DNA of 64,000 nucleotides from Marinobacter alexandrii (GCF_005871205.1 NZ_SWKM01000013.1:124001-188000), one strand, 5' to 3'. Numbered from the stretch's first letter, positions 38,405 to 48,758 are shown. The notes: generated from the sequence alone by a model not told the origin. Translations and numbers: made by a program.

Positions 38405-39388
38405 TCAGTCGATCAGGCCCGCTTCCTTGTAGTACTTCGCTGCGCCAGGATGCAGAGGCGCACTCAGCGCGTCAGAAACCATTTCTTCTTTCTTCAGGTT
38501 GGCGAACGCCGGGTGCAGGCGTTTGAAGCTGTCGAAGTTCTCGAAGACCGCTTTCACGACTTCGTAGACCACTTCATCTGCAACGTCGGTCGAAGAGACA
38601 AACGTTGCCGCCACACCAAAGGTAGTAACATCGTCGTCACTGCCACGGTACATGCCACCCGGGATGATCGCTTCACGGTAGTACGGGTTGTCTGAGATCA
38701 GCTTCTGGGAGGCCTTGTTGTCAACGTTGACCAGCACGCTGTCGCAGGACGTAGTTGCTTCTTTGATCGAGCCGGAAGGGTGACCCACGGTATAAAAGAA
38801 GGCATCAATGTTGCCATCGCACAGAGCCTGGGATTGTTCTGCCGCCTTCAGCTCGGCGGCCAGGGAGAACTTGTCCATGGTCCAGCCCATTTCGTCCATC
38901 AGGACTTCGGCTGTGGCACGCTGGCCTGAGCCCGGGTTACCTACGGAAACGCGCTTACCCTCGAGATCTTCAAAACTCTCGATGCCGGATCCCTTGCTCG
39001 CAACCACGGTGAACGGCTCCGGGTGCAGGGAGAACACCGCACGCAGGTCTTTGTTGGCGCCATCGTCTTTGAACTGGCTGGTGCCGTTGTAGGCATGGTA
39101 CTGCCAGTCAGACTGGGCCACTGCAAGATCCAGCTCACCCTGGCGAATCGCGTTCAGGTTGTAGACGGAACCACCGGTACTCTCGACAGAGCAACGGATG
39201 CCGTGCTCTTTACGATCCATGTTGACCAGACGACAAATCGCGCCACCGGCGGGATAATAAACGCCCGTCACACCGCCGGTACCGATCGTCACAAAACGCT
39301 GCTCCTGGGCAGAAACGGACGTTGAGGCAAAGCCAGCGCTAACCGCAGCAGCGACAGCGAGCGCGGATACCTTAAGTTTCAATGTCAT
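38405..39388 (-). CDS. TAXI family TRAP transporter solute-binding subunit
   Basis: A 327-residue periplasmic protein with signal peptide [18 protein letters not shown]. Family features are [20 protein letters not shown] (residues 32-51), [33 protein letters not shown] and the C-terminal [14 protein letters not shown]. It delivers the solute to the fused TRAP permease encoded downstream. The ligand is unknown; some TAXI proteins bind glutamate or related acids. AAGGAAG precedes the ATG. The gene is the first of the two-gene operon. Confidence 0.93.
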   Translation of the reverse strand: MTLKLKVSALAVAAAVSAGFASTSVSAQEQRFVTIGTGGVTGVYYPAGGAICRLVNMDRKEHGIRCSVESTGGSVYNLNAIRQGELDLAVAQSDWQYHAYNGTSQFKDDGANKDLRAVFSLHPEPFTVVASKGSGIESFEDLEGKRVSVGNPGSGQRATAEVLMDEMGWTMDKFSLAAELKAAEQSQALCDGNIDAFFYTVGHPSGSIKEATTSCDSVLVNVDNKASQKLISDNPYYREAIIPGGMYRGSDDDVTTFGVAATFVSSTDVADEVVYEVVKAVFENFDSFKRLHPAFANLKKEEMVSDALSAPLHPGAAKYYKEAGLID

Positions 39389-39529
39389 GAGAGTGCTTCC
39401 TTTTTCTGATTAGTTATATTCAAAGCCCAACGATGCGCTCGAAGGAGCTTATGGTTCGTTTAAGAACATAGACCAGATCACATTATAAATAAAGTAGGAC
39501 CCTCACCGCTAACCATTTGACCATTCAAC

Positions 39530-39556
39530 AAAAAAGCCCGCAGAGCGGGCTTTTTT
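39530..39556. terminator. Terminator after the RND/MMPL gene
   Basis: The stem GCCCGC/GCGGGC (39536-39541, 39545-39550) with an AGA loop is flanked by six A and six T. It ends the minus-strand MMPL transcript and could act both ways. Confidence 0.9.
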
Positions 39557-39573
39557 GCAGGTCCGGAAAGGGA

Positions 39574-41958
39574 TTATTTCCCGGCTTGAGCTTTGGCCAA
39601 CATGCGATCCGGACGCAGCAGGAAGCGCGCCAGGGCCGGCAACAGCCAGATTGCGCCCACCATGTTCCACAGGAACATGAAGAACAGCAGGAAGCCCATA
39701 TCCGCCTGGAACTTGATCGGAGAGAAAATCCAGGTCACGACGCCAAGCCCCAGTGTCACGCCGGTAAACATAACCGCTTTACCGGTGGACTTCAGAGTCT
39801 CGAAATAAGCTTCCTGGAGGGGTTTGCCTTCCAGCAGGAACTTTTCAAGCTTGCTGTAAATGTAGATACCATAGTCGACACCGATACCCACACCGAGCGC
39901 AATAACCGGCAGCGTGGCAACTTTGATACCGATACCCGAAACCGCCATGATCGCCTCACAGAGGATGGAGGTCAGCCCCAGCGGTACCACAATACACAAC
40001 ACAGCCCGGATCGAACGGAAGGTCAGCAGGCATAGCAGACTCACCACGCCGTAAACCATGATCAGCATCTTGTCCTTGGCGTTGGAAATGACCTCGTTGG
40101 TGGCCGCTTCCACGCCGGCGTTACCGGCCGCCAGCAGGAACGTGTGCTTCTCGTTGCTGGCGTTTGAGGCAAACTCTTCAACCCGCTCAACGACGGTTTG
40201 CAGGGTCTCCGCCTTGTGATCCTCAAGGAACACCAGCACCGGAGTCAGGCTGCAGTCAGTGTTGATCAGGCCCGACGGTGCGTTACGGATCGACGCGTTG
40301 ATAATGGTCTGGTTACGGGAGATCTCGTACCAGTTCCAGTTACCCTCGTTCAACGCCTTGGTTACGATCTTGGACACGTCTGCCAGAGAGGCCGAAGACT
40401 GTACGCCCGGAGTGTTCTGCAACTCCCACTGCAGGCTGTCCATGGCACGCAGAACGTCGTGCTGGGTACATTGCTCAACCGGCGTCTTCACCATCACCAC
40501 AAGTACGTCAGCACTGGTGGAGTAGTTGTCGATAATAAAGGCGTTGTCCTTGTTGTACTGGGAGTCTGCGCGCAGCTCAGGAGCACCGCGATCCAGGTCA
40601 CCGACTTTCAGGTCCTGCTTGTAGTACAGGCCCAGACCAAGCCCGATCACCGCAATCAGCAGGGAAATCGGTGCAACACCCGGGTGGGAGAAGTACGACA
40701 GCACACGCCATTTGCGGTCCTGCTTCTCGCCATGGTTCTGGACATGCTTCACGCCACCTTTGGAAATGCCGATGTACGACATGATCAGAACGTGCAGCAC
40801 CAGGTTGGTGATAATTACAAAGGCAACACCGATGCCGGCCGCAACCGCCAGATCCCGGATTACGTCGATTTCGATAAAGAACAGTGTCAGGAAGCCGAAG
40901 GCATCGGAAATCAGGGCCAACATGCCGGGAATGTAGAGCGCACGAAACGCCAATCGAGCCGCCGTGATCGAGTCAAAACCCTTGGCCGACTCAACCGCCA
41001 TGGCGTTAACGATCTGAACCCCGTGACTGATACCGATCGCAAACACCAAGAATGGAACCAGTACCGAGTATGGATCAAGGCCGTAGCCCAACAGGCGCAG
41101 TGCGCCCAACTGCAAGAACACCGCAATGATCGACGTAAACACCGGAACCAGGGTGCCGGCGATGCAACGGGAGTACCAGAACAGCAGCAGCGTAGTCAGT
41201 ATGATGGTGATACCGGCAAACCAGGCGATCGAACCAATACCTTCGATCAGGTCACCGACCTTCTTGGCAAAACCAACAATATGGATTTCGATGTTGGGGT
41301 TCTGCTCTTCGTACTTCGCACGAACTTTCTCTTCGAGCTGACGGGAAAACTCGCCGTAATCCAGCGGCTGGCCAGTTTCAGGATTGGTTTCGTACAGTGG
41401 CGCGTAAACAATCGTCGACTTGAAGTTGTCGGCAATCAGGCGCCCTACTTCGTTGGAGCGCAGCGCGTTCTGGCGCAAAGCTTCCAGACTGGTTTTAGAG
41501 CCGTCGTAGTCATCCGGGATGACTGTGCCGCCCTGGAAACCCTGCTCTGTCACCTCAACCCAGCGGACGTTCGAGGTCCACATGGATTTCAGACCGGACC
41601 GGTCAACACCGTCCAGATAGAAAACCTCATCGGTGATCTGCTTCAGGGTTTCCATGTACTCGGCGCTGAAAATATCGCCGTCTTCCACTTCCACCGCAAT
41701 ACGGACGAAGTTACCGAGATTCTGAAGATCGTCCCGGTGATCGAGCATGTTGATGATGTACGGATGCTCGAGCGGAATCATCCGCTCGAAACTGGCGTCC
41801 GGCTGGATCTTCGCGGCGTTGTAGCCCAGGAAGAGCGTGAGCAGCAAGAAGCCAAAAAGGATAACGGCGCGATTATTAAAAATCAGGCGTTCCAGGAACG
41901 GCTCTGCTTTTGGCGTCGTCAGGTAATGCTCGTCCTTGCCATGTTTAAGGTTAGACAT
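39574..41958 (-). CDS. RND superfamily (MMPL/HAE3-type) transporter
   Basis: A 794-residue permease with two halves of six helices each: a first transmembrane helix (ILFGFLLLTLFLGY), a large periplasmic loop, and helices such as IGSIAWFAGITIILTTLLLFW and LVPFLVFAIGISHGVQI. The second half repeats this with VIALGVGIGVDYGIYIYSKL, including a membrane Asp. At about 800 residues it is shorter than drug-type RND pumps (about 1030) and resembles hydrophobic-compound or lipid exporters. No periplasmic adaptor is nearby. The YCF48 and DUF1329 genes upstream probably belong to the same system. Confidence 0.9.
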   Translation of the reverse strand: MSNLKHGKDEHYLTTPKAEPFLERLIFNNRAVILFGFLLLTLFLGYNAAKIQPDASFERMIPLEHPYIINMLDHRDDLQNLGNFVRIAVEVEDGDIFSAEYMETLKQITDEVFYLDGVDRSGLKSMWTSNVRWVEVTEQGFQGGTVIPDDYDGSKTSLEALRQNALRSNEVGRLIADNFKSTIVYAPLYETNPETGQPLDYGEFSRQLEEKVRAKYEEQNPNIEIHIVGFAKKVGDLIEGIGSIAWFAGITIILTTLLLFWYSRCIAGTLVPVFTSIIAVFLQLGALRLLGYGLDPYSVLVPFLVFAIGISHGVQIVNAMAVESAKGFDSITAARLAFRALYIPGMLALISDAFGFLTLFFIEIDVIRDLAVAAGIGVAFVIITNLVLHVLIMSYIGISKGGVKHVQNHGEKQDRKWRVLSYFSHPGVAPISLLIAVIGLGLGLYYKQDLKVGDLDRGAPELRADSQYNKDNAFIIDNYSTSADVLVVMVKTPVEQCTQHDVLRAMDSLQWELQNTPGVQSSASLADVSKIVTKALNEGNWNWYEISRNQTIINASIRNAPSGLINTDCSLTPVLVFLEDHKAETLQTVVERVEEFASNASNEKHTFLLAAGNAGVEAATNEVISNAKDKMLIMVYGVVSLLCLLTFRSIRAVLCIVVPLGLTSILCEAIMAVSGIGIKVATLPVIALGVGIGVDYGIYIYSKLEKFLLEGKPLQEAYFETLKSTGKAVMFTGVTLGLGVVTWIFSPIKFQADMGFLLFFMFLWNMVGAIWLLPALARFLLRPDRMLAKAQAGK

Positions 41959-42004
41959 TCAAAAGCCCCTTTATTGTCTGTTCGGTTGTTGCCACATCAG
42001 GGCA

Positions 42005-43150
42005 TTATTGAAGGTTTTTGCCTTTGGCATTGGTCGTTGTAACACCACCCTCACCGACCAGCAGCAATTCAGTACCTGAAATCGGCACCACACTCATGAG
42101 ACCCAACCGGTCGTCACGCAGGTACTCCTGGAAGGTATCACCACCGTTTCCACTGGTTAGGACGGCACCGCCGTTACCAACCAGGATGATCCGGGAATTC
42201 AGGTAAACACCGTCATTGAGCGTGGCGGTGGAACCAGTGTTGACCGTAGTCCAGGTCTGGCCCAGATCAGAGGATTGCATCAGCGTGCCGCGTAGGCCAA
42301 AGACCAGAATTTCGTCGGCTTGACTGGTGCCAGTAACACCAAACAGCGAACCAGGATAGGGGCTTTCACGACGCTCCCAGGTCTGACCATTATCAACCGA
42401 GACATGGATCTGACCGGCCTCACCCGCAATCACCATAGCGCCGCCACTAATCTGCGTGATCGCATTCAGGTGAAAGTTCTGGGCATTATCCAACTGCGGC
42501 GACCAGTCCTGCCAGGTCTCTCCACCGTCCTGAGTGTGGAAGAACAACCCGTAGGCGCCGATAACAAAACCCGTGCTCTCATCACCGAACCAAACATCCA
42601 GGAACGGGTTGACCGGGCCGATATCGAGGTCAGCCTGCATGTTCTCAAGGGCAAAGAGCAGATCGTCCAGCGCCCACTCCAGGTCCGATTTCTCCTCCTC
42701 TGGAGCAACGGCGATACGTTCTTCCATCTCCGCAATGGCTTCTTCCTGGCTCTCAATGGCCAGTTCCGCAGCGCGGATACCGGTCAGTTGAAGCTCCCAG
42801 GTTGCGCCGGCATCGTCCGAATGGAGCACCACACCGCTGTGGCCAACGGCCCAGCCGTGGGTCTCGCTGCCGAAATCGACGCCGGTCAGCGTGACAGAAA
42901 CCGGGACCTCTGCCTGGGCCCAGGTCGCCCCTTCATCATCAGAAAAGATGATATGACCGCGCTCACCAATCGCCACAAGGCGGTCGCCGGCACGTTCTAC
43001 ATCGTTCAGAAGATTGTCGGGAGCCAGCTCTGTTGGACGTGCCGGTGTTTCAATGACGTCCGCAAGTGCGAATGCAACAGGGGTCGCACAGGCCATGGAA
43101 AGCCCAAGGCATGCTGCACCAAGGGTTTTGCACATAAAGCTTGTAGCCAT
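42005..43150 (-). CDS. YCF48/HCF136-like beta-propeller protein (BNR/Asp-box repeats)
   Basis: A 381-residue exported protein with signal peptide ending ATPVAFALA. At least six Asp-box repeats (S.D.G.TW pattern) are visible: SDDEGATW, SDDAGATW, TQDGGETW, SVDNGQTW, SSDLGQTW and SGNGGDTF. They predict a periplasmic propeller. A helical insert of about 40 residues (ESQEEAIAEMEERIAVAPEE) interrupts the propeller. Related proteins help assemble photosystem II in plants; in heterotrophs such genes travel with RND/MMPL and DUF1329 genes and their role is unclear. It lies 46 bp upstream of the RND gene. Confidence 0.85.
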   Translation of the reverse strand: MATSFMCKTLGAACLGLSMACATPVAFALADVIETPARPTELAPDNLLNDVERAGDRLVAIGERGHIIFSDDEGATWAQAEVPVSVTLTGVDFGSETHGWAVGHSGVVLHSDDAGATWELQLTGIRAAELAIESQEEAIAEMEERIAVAPEEEKSDLEWALDDLLFALENMQADLDIGPVNPFLDVWFGDESTGFVIGAYGLFFHTQDGGETWQDWSPQLDNAQNFHLNAITQISGGAMVIAGEAGQIHVSVDNGQTWERRESPYPGSLFGVTGTSQADEILVFGLRGTLMQSSDLGQTWTTVNTGSTATLNDGVYLNSRIILVGNGGAVLTSGNGGDTFQEYLRDDRLGLMSVVPISGTELLLVGEGGVTTTNAKGKNLQ

Positions 43151-43294
43151 TCGGATTGCCTATAGTTGTTGGTAACTGTGTAACTTGAATCAGTTTTCGG
43201 GCCCTTCAGCATAAACATACCGACAACCCGAAAGTTGCCGGTACGGTATGTGTCAACGTTCAGTTGGCACAGAGGGTTCCATTTTCGCTGAAAT

Positions 43295-44683
43295 TTAGCG
43301 AACACTCCGGCGACGCAACGAGGCCGGCGAGAAGTATCGCTTGTTGGGAACGTCGTCGGTGAAGACCGTCGTATTCTGTTCTTCTGTGTCCAGACCCTGA
43401 ACGTGATAACGGCGTGCCTGCAGGTCGTGGAAGGCCTCCAGCGCTGTCCAGGTGCCCGGCAGCTCGTAATAATTCTTCAGAACACCCATGCTCACGCGCC
43501 AGAGCTCACCGCGGCCATCGTACTGGTCCAGAAGCGCAGTATTCCAGCTGTCCTCGTCCACGTAGAAGCGGCGCTTGGCGTAGATGTGCCGCTCGCCGTC
43601 TTTCAGTGTCGCCGTTACCACGTGAACCCGATGCAATTCCCAACGCATCAGGTCCGGGTTAAGGTGGGTCTTGCCCAAAATTTCGGAGTAAGACAGCCCC
43701 TCTTGGGCAATTTCATAGTTGTTATAGGGAATGTAAATTTCCCTCTTGCCTTCATATGTCCAGTTGTACCGATCTAAAGCACCATTAAAAATATCGGTAT
43801 CGTCCGCCGTACGGAGGTTGTCGGCCGCCGCGATCGGGGAATCATAACCCAGGTTGGGCGCCCTGCGTACGCGGCGCTGACCAGCATTGTAGCCCCAGCC
43901 GTTTCGCGGATTAATAATCTGGTTCAGGGTTTCGTGAACCAGAATCGCACCGCCGGCCAAACGGGGTGGCGACTGGGTGAACGACAGATAGTAGAAGATC
44001 ACGTTATCGAGGGTGTTTTCGCCGCCCTCGGGATTGTAGAAGTTGAAGAAGGCTTCCTGCTGGGAAGTAACCAGGGTGTAGTCGCCATTTTGCTGAACAG
44101 CCACTTCACTGGCGCGACGGGTCAAAGAGATACCACGCCAGCGAGTCAGATGGTTCCAGATTACCTGCCAGGCTTTCTGCTCATCATTACCGCTCAGAAT
44201 CGGGAACGGATAGCCGCCAAAGGCATCATCAAGCCCGGCACCGTCACCCACAATGGTCGCGCTGGTGGCGTTGTCACGGGTGTTCTTGACGACAAAATCC
44301 GGCAAAGAATGGCTACGGCGGGTCTTATAGACCGGAATCTCGAAAGTGCTCGGATAGGCCTCGAACATGGCCTTGAGGCCATCGGTCAGATGCTCGGCAT
44401 ATTGACCGGCATTATCGGCATTGATCGTAAACAGCACCTCGTCATCCGGGAACGGATTCGGATGATGGTCGCCACTGCCCTCGTAACTCGCCGGTGGTTC
44501 GGTGATACCGCCATCCCAGGCCGGGATAGTACCAGCCTCATTGCCGGCCATCGGTGAACCAAAGGGAGTCAGGTCGTTACCCAGGCGCGCAGCCTGGCTG
44601 GATGAAACCGCAGCGTAAGCAGGTGCCGCGGCGACAGAAAGGGCCATAAGGCCGCCGAGAATAGCGTTCTTATTGTATCTCAT
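43295..44683 (-). CDS. DUF1329 domain-containing exported protein
   Basis: A 462-residue protein with signal peptide LGGLMALSVAAAPAYA. The DUF1329 core is visible in AARLGNDLTPFGSPMAGN, IPAWDGGI, NPRNGWGYNAGQRRVRRAP and YEGKREIYIPYNNYEI. The fold is related to LolA-like lipid carriers, which suggests binding of a hydrophobic molecule in the periplasm. AAGG precedes the ATG. In other gammaproteobacteria it is usually paired with a DUF1302 outer-membrane protein; none is present in this window. Confidence 0.87.
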   Translation of the reverse strand: MRYNKNAILGGLMALSVAAAPAYAAVSSSQAARLGNDLTPFGSPMAGNEAGTIPAWDGGITEPPASYEGSGDHHPNPFPDDEVLFTINADNAGQYAEHLTDGLKAMFEAYPSTFEIPVYKTRRSHSLPDFVVKNTRDNATSATIVGDGAGLDDAFGGYPFPILSGNDEQKAWQVIWNHLTRWRGISLTRRASEVAVQQNGDYTLVTSQQEAFFNFYNPEGGENTLDNVIFYYLSFTQSPPRLAGGAILVHETLNQIINPRNGWGYNAGQRRVRRAPNLGYDSPIAAADNLRTADDTDIFNGALDRYNWTYEGKREIYIPYNNYEIAQEGLSYSEILGKTHLNPDLMRWELHRVHVVTATLKDGERHIYAKRRFYVDEDSWNTALLDQYDGRGELWRVSMGVLKNYYELPGTWTALEAFHDLQARRYHVQGLDTEEQNTTVFTDDVPNKRYFSPASLRRRSVR

Positions 44684-44858
44684 TGTGTAACCTTAGTCCG
44701 TCTGGAAGCCTCTGGAGGGCCTTTTATTGTGGTCTGCGCATGAAACAGACTTTGCCACAGACTAGACGAACGTCCAAGATTGTCTATCGATCAAAAGTGC
44801 GATTTTGTATCCGGCTGTGTCTTTGCTTAACCAACACAGCCGGAAAAATCCTCAACGA

Positions 44859-47501
44859 TTAGCCGACGAGGCTCTTATGGACGACTTCATAAACATCCCG
44901 TGAAAGACCCGCTTTATCACGAATCCGCTCCAGTGCAGTCTTCATGCGCTGGCTGTGAGCCGGTGCAAAGCGCTTCCAGCGAGTTAATGGTGTCACTAGC
45001 CGGGCCGCGATCTGAGGGTTGCTGTCATCCAGACGGCAGACCTGGTCGGCCAGGAAATCGTAGCCAGAACCGTCTGGACTGTGGAAAGCAGCCAGATTCT
45101 GGCCGGCAAAGGCACCCACCACTGAACGCACCTTGTTAGGATTCTTCCAATCGAAAGCCTCGTGCTGAAGCAATTGCTGAATCTGTGGCAACTGACCAGC
45201 ACGGTCACTGGTCGCCTGTACCGAGAACCATTGCTCGACCACCTGCGGATCTTCCTTGAAGCGCTCGTAGAATTGTTCCAGAACCTGGGCCCGGTCATCT
45301 TCGTAATCCGAGTTCACCAGTGCTCGAAGCGCGCCGATACGGTCAGTCATGTTGTCCGCCTCCCGGAATTGACGCAGAGCCAGTTCCCGCCCTTCCTCAT
45401 CGTTGATCTGCAGCAACCACGCCAATGCGGTGCTGCGCAGGCTCCGGCGGGCAATCTGGTCGGGGGTAACCTGGTATGCACCAGCCTCGACACTGCGACG
45501 ATAGCAGGCAATCAGATCATCACGTAGCGCAATCGCCAGGTGCTTGAGCACCCGCTCGCGTGCATCATGAATGGCGGGTGCATCGGCACTTTCCGCAAGC
45601 TCAATCAGGTAAGCCTCCGACGGCAACTGCAGCATTTTGGCAACCAGTGCCTGATCAAGGGATGAATCCGACACCAGGTGCCGATAGGCGGTCACCAGCC
45701 TGGAATCAACCGGGGCATCCTTCGGCGTACCCACCAGCGATTGAATCACATCCACCGCCAGTCGCTCGCCGGCGTCCCAACGGTTGAAACCGTCCGGATC
45801 GTGGCTCATCAGAAACAACAGCTGCTCGCGGGTCCAGGGATAACGCACACGGACCGGTGCCGAGAACTGCCGCAGCAAGGACGGCACCGGGCATCCATCG
45901 AGGCCGTGGAACTCGAACACCTGAGTCTCGCCGGTCAGTTCCAGCACTCGTTCGGTAGGTGCATCTTGCTCCCCGGCCTGCAGGCGCAGCGGCTGCGACT
46001 CACCCTTGCCACCGAGAAGCCCCAGTGCAAAAGGAATGTGCTGAGGCTTCTTGTCAGTCTGGCCCGGGGTATCAGGAATAGTCTGCTTGATGGTGAGGCG
46101 GTAGATGCCCTGCTCCGCGTCAAACTCATCGGCAACGGTCAGCACCGGTGTACCTGCCTGCTCATACCACAACCGGAATTGGGACAGATCACGGCCGGAG
46201 GCATCTTCCATGGCCTTGACGAAATCGTCGGTGGTCACGGCCTGCCCGTCGTGGCGCTCGAAATAGAGATCGCTGCCCTTCCGGAACAGATCCGGCCCCA
46301 GCAGGGTGTGGATCATCCGCACCACTTCGGCGCCCTTCTCATAGATGGTGAGGGTGTAGAAGTTGGAAATTTCCATGTACGACGCCGGACGAATCGGGTG
46401 CGCCATGGGGCCGCCGTCTTCGGCAAACTGCGCGGTGCGCAGCAAAGCCACGTCCTCGATCCGTTTCACCGTGGGCGAACCCATGTCGGACGAGAACTGG
46501 GAGTCACGGAACACCGTGAAACCTTCCTTCAGGCTGAGCTGAAACCAGTCACGACAGGTAACCCGGTTGCCTGACCAGTTATGGAAGTATTCGTGGGCCA
46601 CGATCGCCTCAATTCGCTGGAAGGCAAGGTCCGTGGCGGTGTCCTGGCTGGCCAGCACGCAGGACGAATTGAAGATGTTCAGGCCCTTGTTTTCCATGGC
46701 CCCCATGTTGAAATCATCAACCGCGACGATCATGAAGATGTCGAGATCGTATTCACGGCCGTACACCTCCTCATCCCAGCCCATGGAGCGCTTCAGCGAG
46801 TCCATGGCGTGGTCACACTTTTCAGAGTTACGCGGTTCAACATACATTCTCAGATCGATGTCCCGACCCGAGCAGGTGGTGAACGTATCCCGCTTCTCAA
46901 CCAGGTCCCCAGCCACCAGGGCAAACAGATAGCAGGGCTTGGGGAACGGATCTTCCCAAGAGACAAAGTGCCGACCATCGTCGAGGTCGCCGCGATCGAC
47001 ATCGTTGCCGTTGGACAGCAACACCGGGTAGGACCGCTTGTCGGCCTCGATTCGGGTCCGGAAACGGGACATGACATCGGGACGATCAGGGAAATAGGTG
47101 ATGCAGCGGAAACCCTCCGCCTCGCACTGGGTGCAGAACATGCCGGAAGACTTGTACAACCCCTCCAGGCGGGTGTTGTTCTGCGGCTCGAGCCACGTGA
47201 CCACGGCCAACTCGAAGCGCTCAGGCACAGAGGCAATGATCAGCTTGTCGCCGCGGTTCTCGAAAGCCGCTTCATTCAGGGTGACGCCGTCCAGCCCGAC
47301 CGATTCCAGAACCAGGCTGTCACCATCCAGCTCAAGGGGAATATCACCGGCGCCAGCCTCAGGGTTGCGACGCACCGCCAGGATGCTGTGAACCCGCGCC
47401 CCGTTTTCAAACAACTCAAAGCGCAAGTCGACATGATCAACCAGATAAGGCGGCACTTTATAGTCGCTCAGGTATATGGTCTGGGGTTGATTGGTGCGCA
47501 T
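44859..47501 (-). CDS. pepN: Aminopeptidase N
   Basis: An 880-residue M1-family zinc aminopeptidase that removes N-terminal residues from peptides in the cytoplasm. The substrate loop GAMENKGLNIFNSS (about residues 268-281) and the zinc motif HEYFHNWSGNRVTCRDW (HEXXH, near residue 304) are clear. The second zinc Glu is in SLKEGFTVFRDS. The C-terminal helical domain (about 560-880) is intact. The length is close to E. coli PepN (870). GGAGA precedes the ATG. It is the last gene of the minus-strand block that starts at yeaC. Confidence 0.97.
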   Translation of the reverse strand: MRTNQPQTIYLSDYKVPPYLVDHVDLRFELFENGARVHSILAVRRNPEAGAGDIPLELDGDSLVLESVGLDGVTLNEAAFENRGDKLIIASVPERFELAVVTWLEPQNNTRLEGLYKSSGMFCTQCEAEGFRCITYFPDRPDVMSRFRTRIEADKRSYPVLLSNGNDVDRGDLDDGRHFVSWEDPFPKPCYLFALVAGDLVEKRDTFTTCSGRDIDLRMYVEPRNSEKCDHAMDSLKRSMGWDEEVYGREYDLDIFMIVAVDDFNMGAMENKGLNIFNSSCVLASQDTATDLAFQRIEAIVAHEYFHNWSGNRVTCRDWFQLSLKEGFTVFRDSQFSSDMGSPTVKRIEDVALLRTAQFAEDGGPMAHPIRPASYMEISNFYTLTIYEKGAEVVRMIHTLLGPDLFRKGSDLYFERHDGQAVTTDDFVKAMEDASGRDLSQFRLWYEQAGTPVLTVADEFDAEQGIYRLTIKQTIPDTPGQTDKKPQHIPFALGLLGGKGESQPLRLQAGEQDAPTERVLELTGETQVFEFHGLDGCPVPSLLRQFSAPVRVRYPWTREQLLFLMSHDPDGFNRWDAGERLAVDVIQSLVGTPKDAPVDSRLVTAYRHLVSDSSLDQALVAKMLQLPSEAYLIELAESADAPAIHDARERVLKHLAIALRDDLIACYRRSVEAGAYQVTPDQIARRSLRSTALAWLLQINDEEGRELALRQFREADNMTDRIGALRALVNSDYEDDRAQVLEQFYERFKEDPQVVEQWFSVQATSDRAGQLPQIQQLLQHEAFDWKNPNKVRSVVGAFAGQNLAAFHSPDGSGYDFLADQVCRLDDSNPQIAARLVTPLTRWKRFAPAHSQRMKTALERIRDKAGLSRDVYEVVHKSLVG

Positions 47502-47584
47502 TGTCTATCTCCAGGTTACTCAGCCGCGCGCTGCCGGAAAACCGGCACGCGGGAATGTGTCAGGTCAGGCGGGTGTCGGACGAA

Positions 47585-48424
47585 TCAGTTGCCCAGCACC
47601 CGAAAACGAACTTCGTACCCGGTAAATTTCCGGATGTTAATCACGCCGGTGTCCAGGATCAGGTACTGCCCCTTGATCCCCTCCAGCACGCCTTCAACCT
47701 CGGGAGCCTTGTCCAGATTGTGGGTTTTCACTTTCTCGGGCCAGACAGCCACCGGGTAACTGAGCCCCAGGCCGGCTTCATCGACCTCGCGAATCGAGTC
47801 CGGGCCATGGGCCTCTTTCAGCGCAGACAGATCGTCGGCGATCAGACCCAGTATCCTCTGCCGCTCCTCTGCAAGATTCAACTCCGGCACATCGCCCTTG
47901 AGCATGGCCCGCCAGTTGGTCCGATCTGCCACGTGGGCCTTGCAGGCAACTTCCACCAGGCCCGCCAGATACCGGGTCGCCACCCGGACCATGGGAATGG
48001 CATCCACTGCACCCTGATCGATCCAGCGAGTAGGAACCTGGGTTCCACGGGTAATGCCCACCTTGAGGCCAGACGAGTTGGCCAGATAAACCACGTGCTC
48101 CACCATGCAATGGGTCTCGCCCCACTCGGGCTCGCGGCAGGTGCCGAGGTGATAATGGCACTTCTCCGGGCTCATGATGCAGGTGTCGCAGGCCGCCAGC
48201 TTCCGAAAACACGGAAAACAATAACCCTGATTGAAGCTCTTCTTGGTGGTGCGATCGCAGTTGATGCAGCGAATAACACCCTCAAAATCAATGCGAACCT
48301 GCTTGCCGAGGTATTCATTGAGCGGGATCCGGCTGTCGCCGACCGCAATGGAATAGGTTACCGGCTCGCCGGCCTCGGCCGGCATCTTGCGCAGTCGGCC
48401 CGATACGTCAATCAAATCACTCAA
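47585..48424 (-). CDS. DUF2797 domain-containing protein
   Basis: A 279-residue cytoplasmic protein. A cysteine-rich region (about residues 55-100: CINCDRTTKK, GYCFPCFRKLAACDTCI and KCHYHLGTCREP) looks like two zinc-binding knuckles. The rest contains LKVGITRGTQVPTRW, which resembles a GIY-YIG-like fragment, and RYLAGLVEVACK. The function is unknown. It overlaps yeaC by 4 nt and is cotranscribed with pepN at a gap of 83 nt. Confidence 0.88.
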   Translation of the reverse strand: MSDLIDVSGRLRKMPAEAGEPVTYSIAVGDSRIPLNEYLGKQVRIDFEGVIRCINCDRTTKKSFNQGYCFPCFRKLAACDTCIMSPEKCHYHLGTCREPEWGETHCMVEHVVYLANSSGLKVGITRGTQVPTRWIDQGAVDAIPMVRVATRYLAGLVEVACKAHVADRTNWRAMLKGDVPELNLAEERQRILGLIADDLSALKEAHGPDSIREVDEAGLGLSYPVAVWPEKVKTHNLDKAPEVEGVLEGIKGQYLILDTGVINIRKFTGYEVRFRVLGN

Positions 48425-48714
48425 AACTTGACCTCAACAAACTGGTCCGGATCAACATCGTTGCCCGCGCTGTTCTGGCGCTGCACCGACGGATCGCAGG
48501 CAGTACCGGCCTTGTGGCCACGGTCGATATAACCGGTGCGCTCCTCTTCCGGCACGCCGTGCAGGTTTTCATAGTAGATCACCGCCTGCAGGCTGATTTC
48601 CCGCTGCTCCGGCGTCAGTTTTCTACCGTCCGGCCATTTCCCCAGTTCAATAGACAGGCGCAAGCTGCGGTAGACGGTGGGATCCAGTCGTTCGATCAAT
48701 TCATCGTAAGTCAT
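48421..48714 (-). CDS. YeaC family protein (DUF1315)
   Basis: A 97-residue protein starting MTYDELIERLDPTVYRSLR. Conserved parts are LSIELGKWPDGRKLTPEQRE and QAVIYYENLHGVPEEERTGY, followed by DRGHKAGTACDP, typical of DUF1315/YeaC. The function is unknown. The start codon is 60 bp from a Fur-type palindrome, which could act on its promoter. The stop overlaps the DUF2797 start. Confidence 0.9.
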   Translation of the reverse strand: MTYDELIERLDPTVYRSLRLSIELGKWPDGRKLTPEQREISLQAVIYYENLHGVPEEERTGYIDRGHKAGTACDPSVQRQNSAGNDVDPDQFVEVKF

Positions 48715-48758
48715 TCGGTACTCCCGAAACGCTTTTCAAAAAAATGTGACGGAATCGT

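Noticed and set aside
40198..42042. 614-codon plus-strand open frame opposite the RND gene
   Set aside because: It is antisense to a well-supported MMPL gene, has no domain or signal features, and long antisense frames are expected at this GC content.
44813..44843. GGCTGTGT/ACACAGCC hairpin as the pepN terminator
   Set aside because: The loop is long and no T-run follows on the minus strand.
46581..47759. 392-codon plus-strand frame opposite pepN
   Set aside because: Antisense to conserved pepN sequence and not similar to any family I know.
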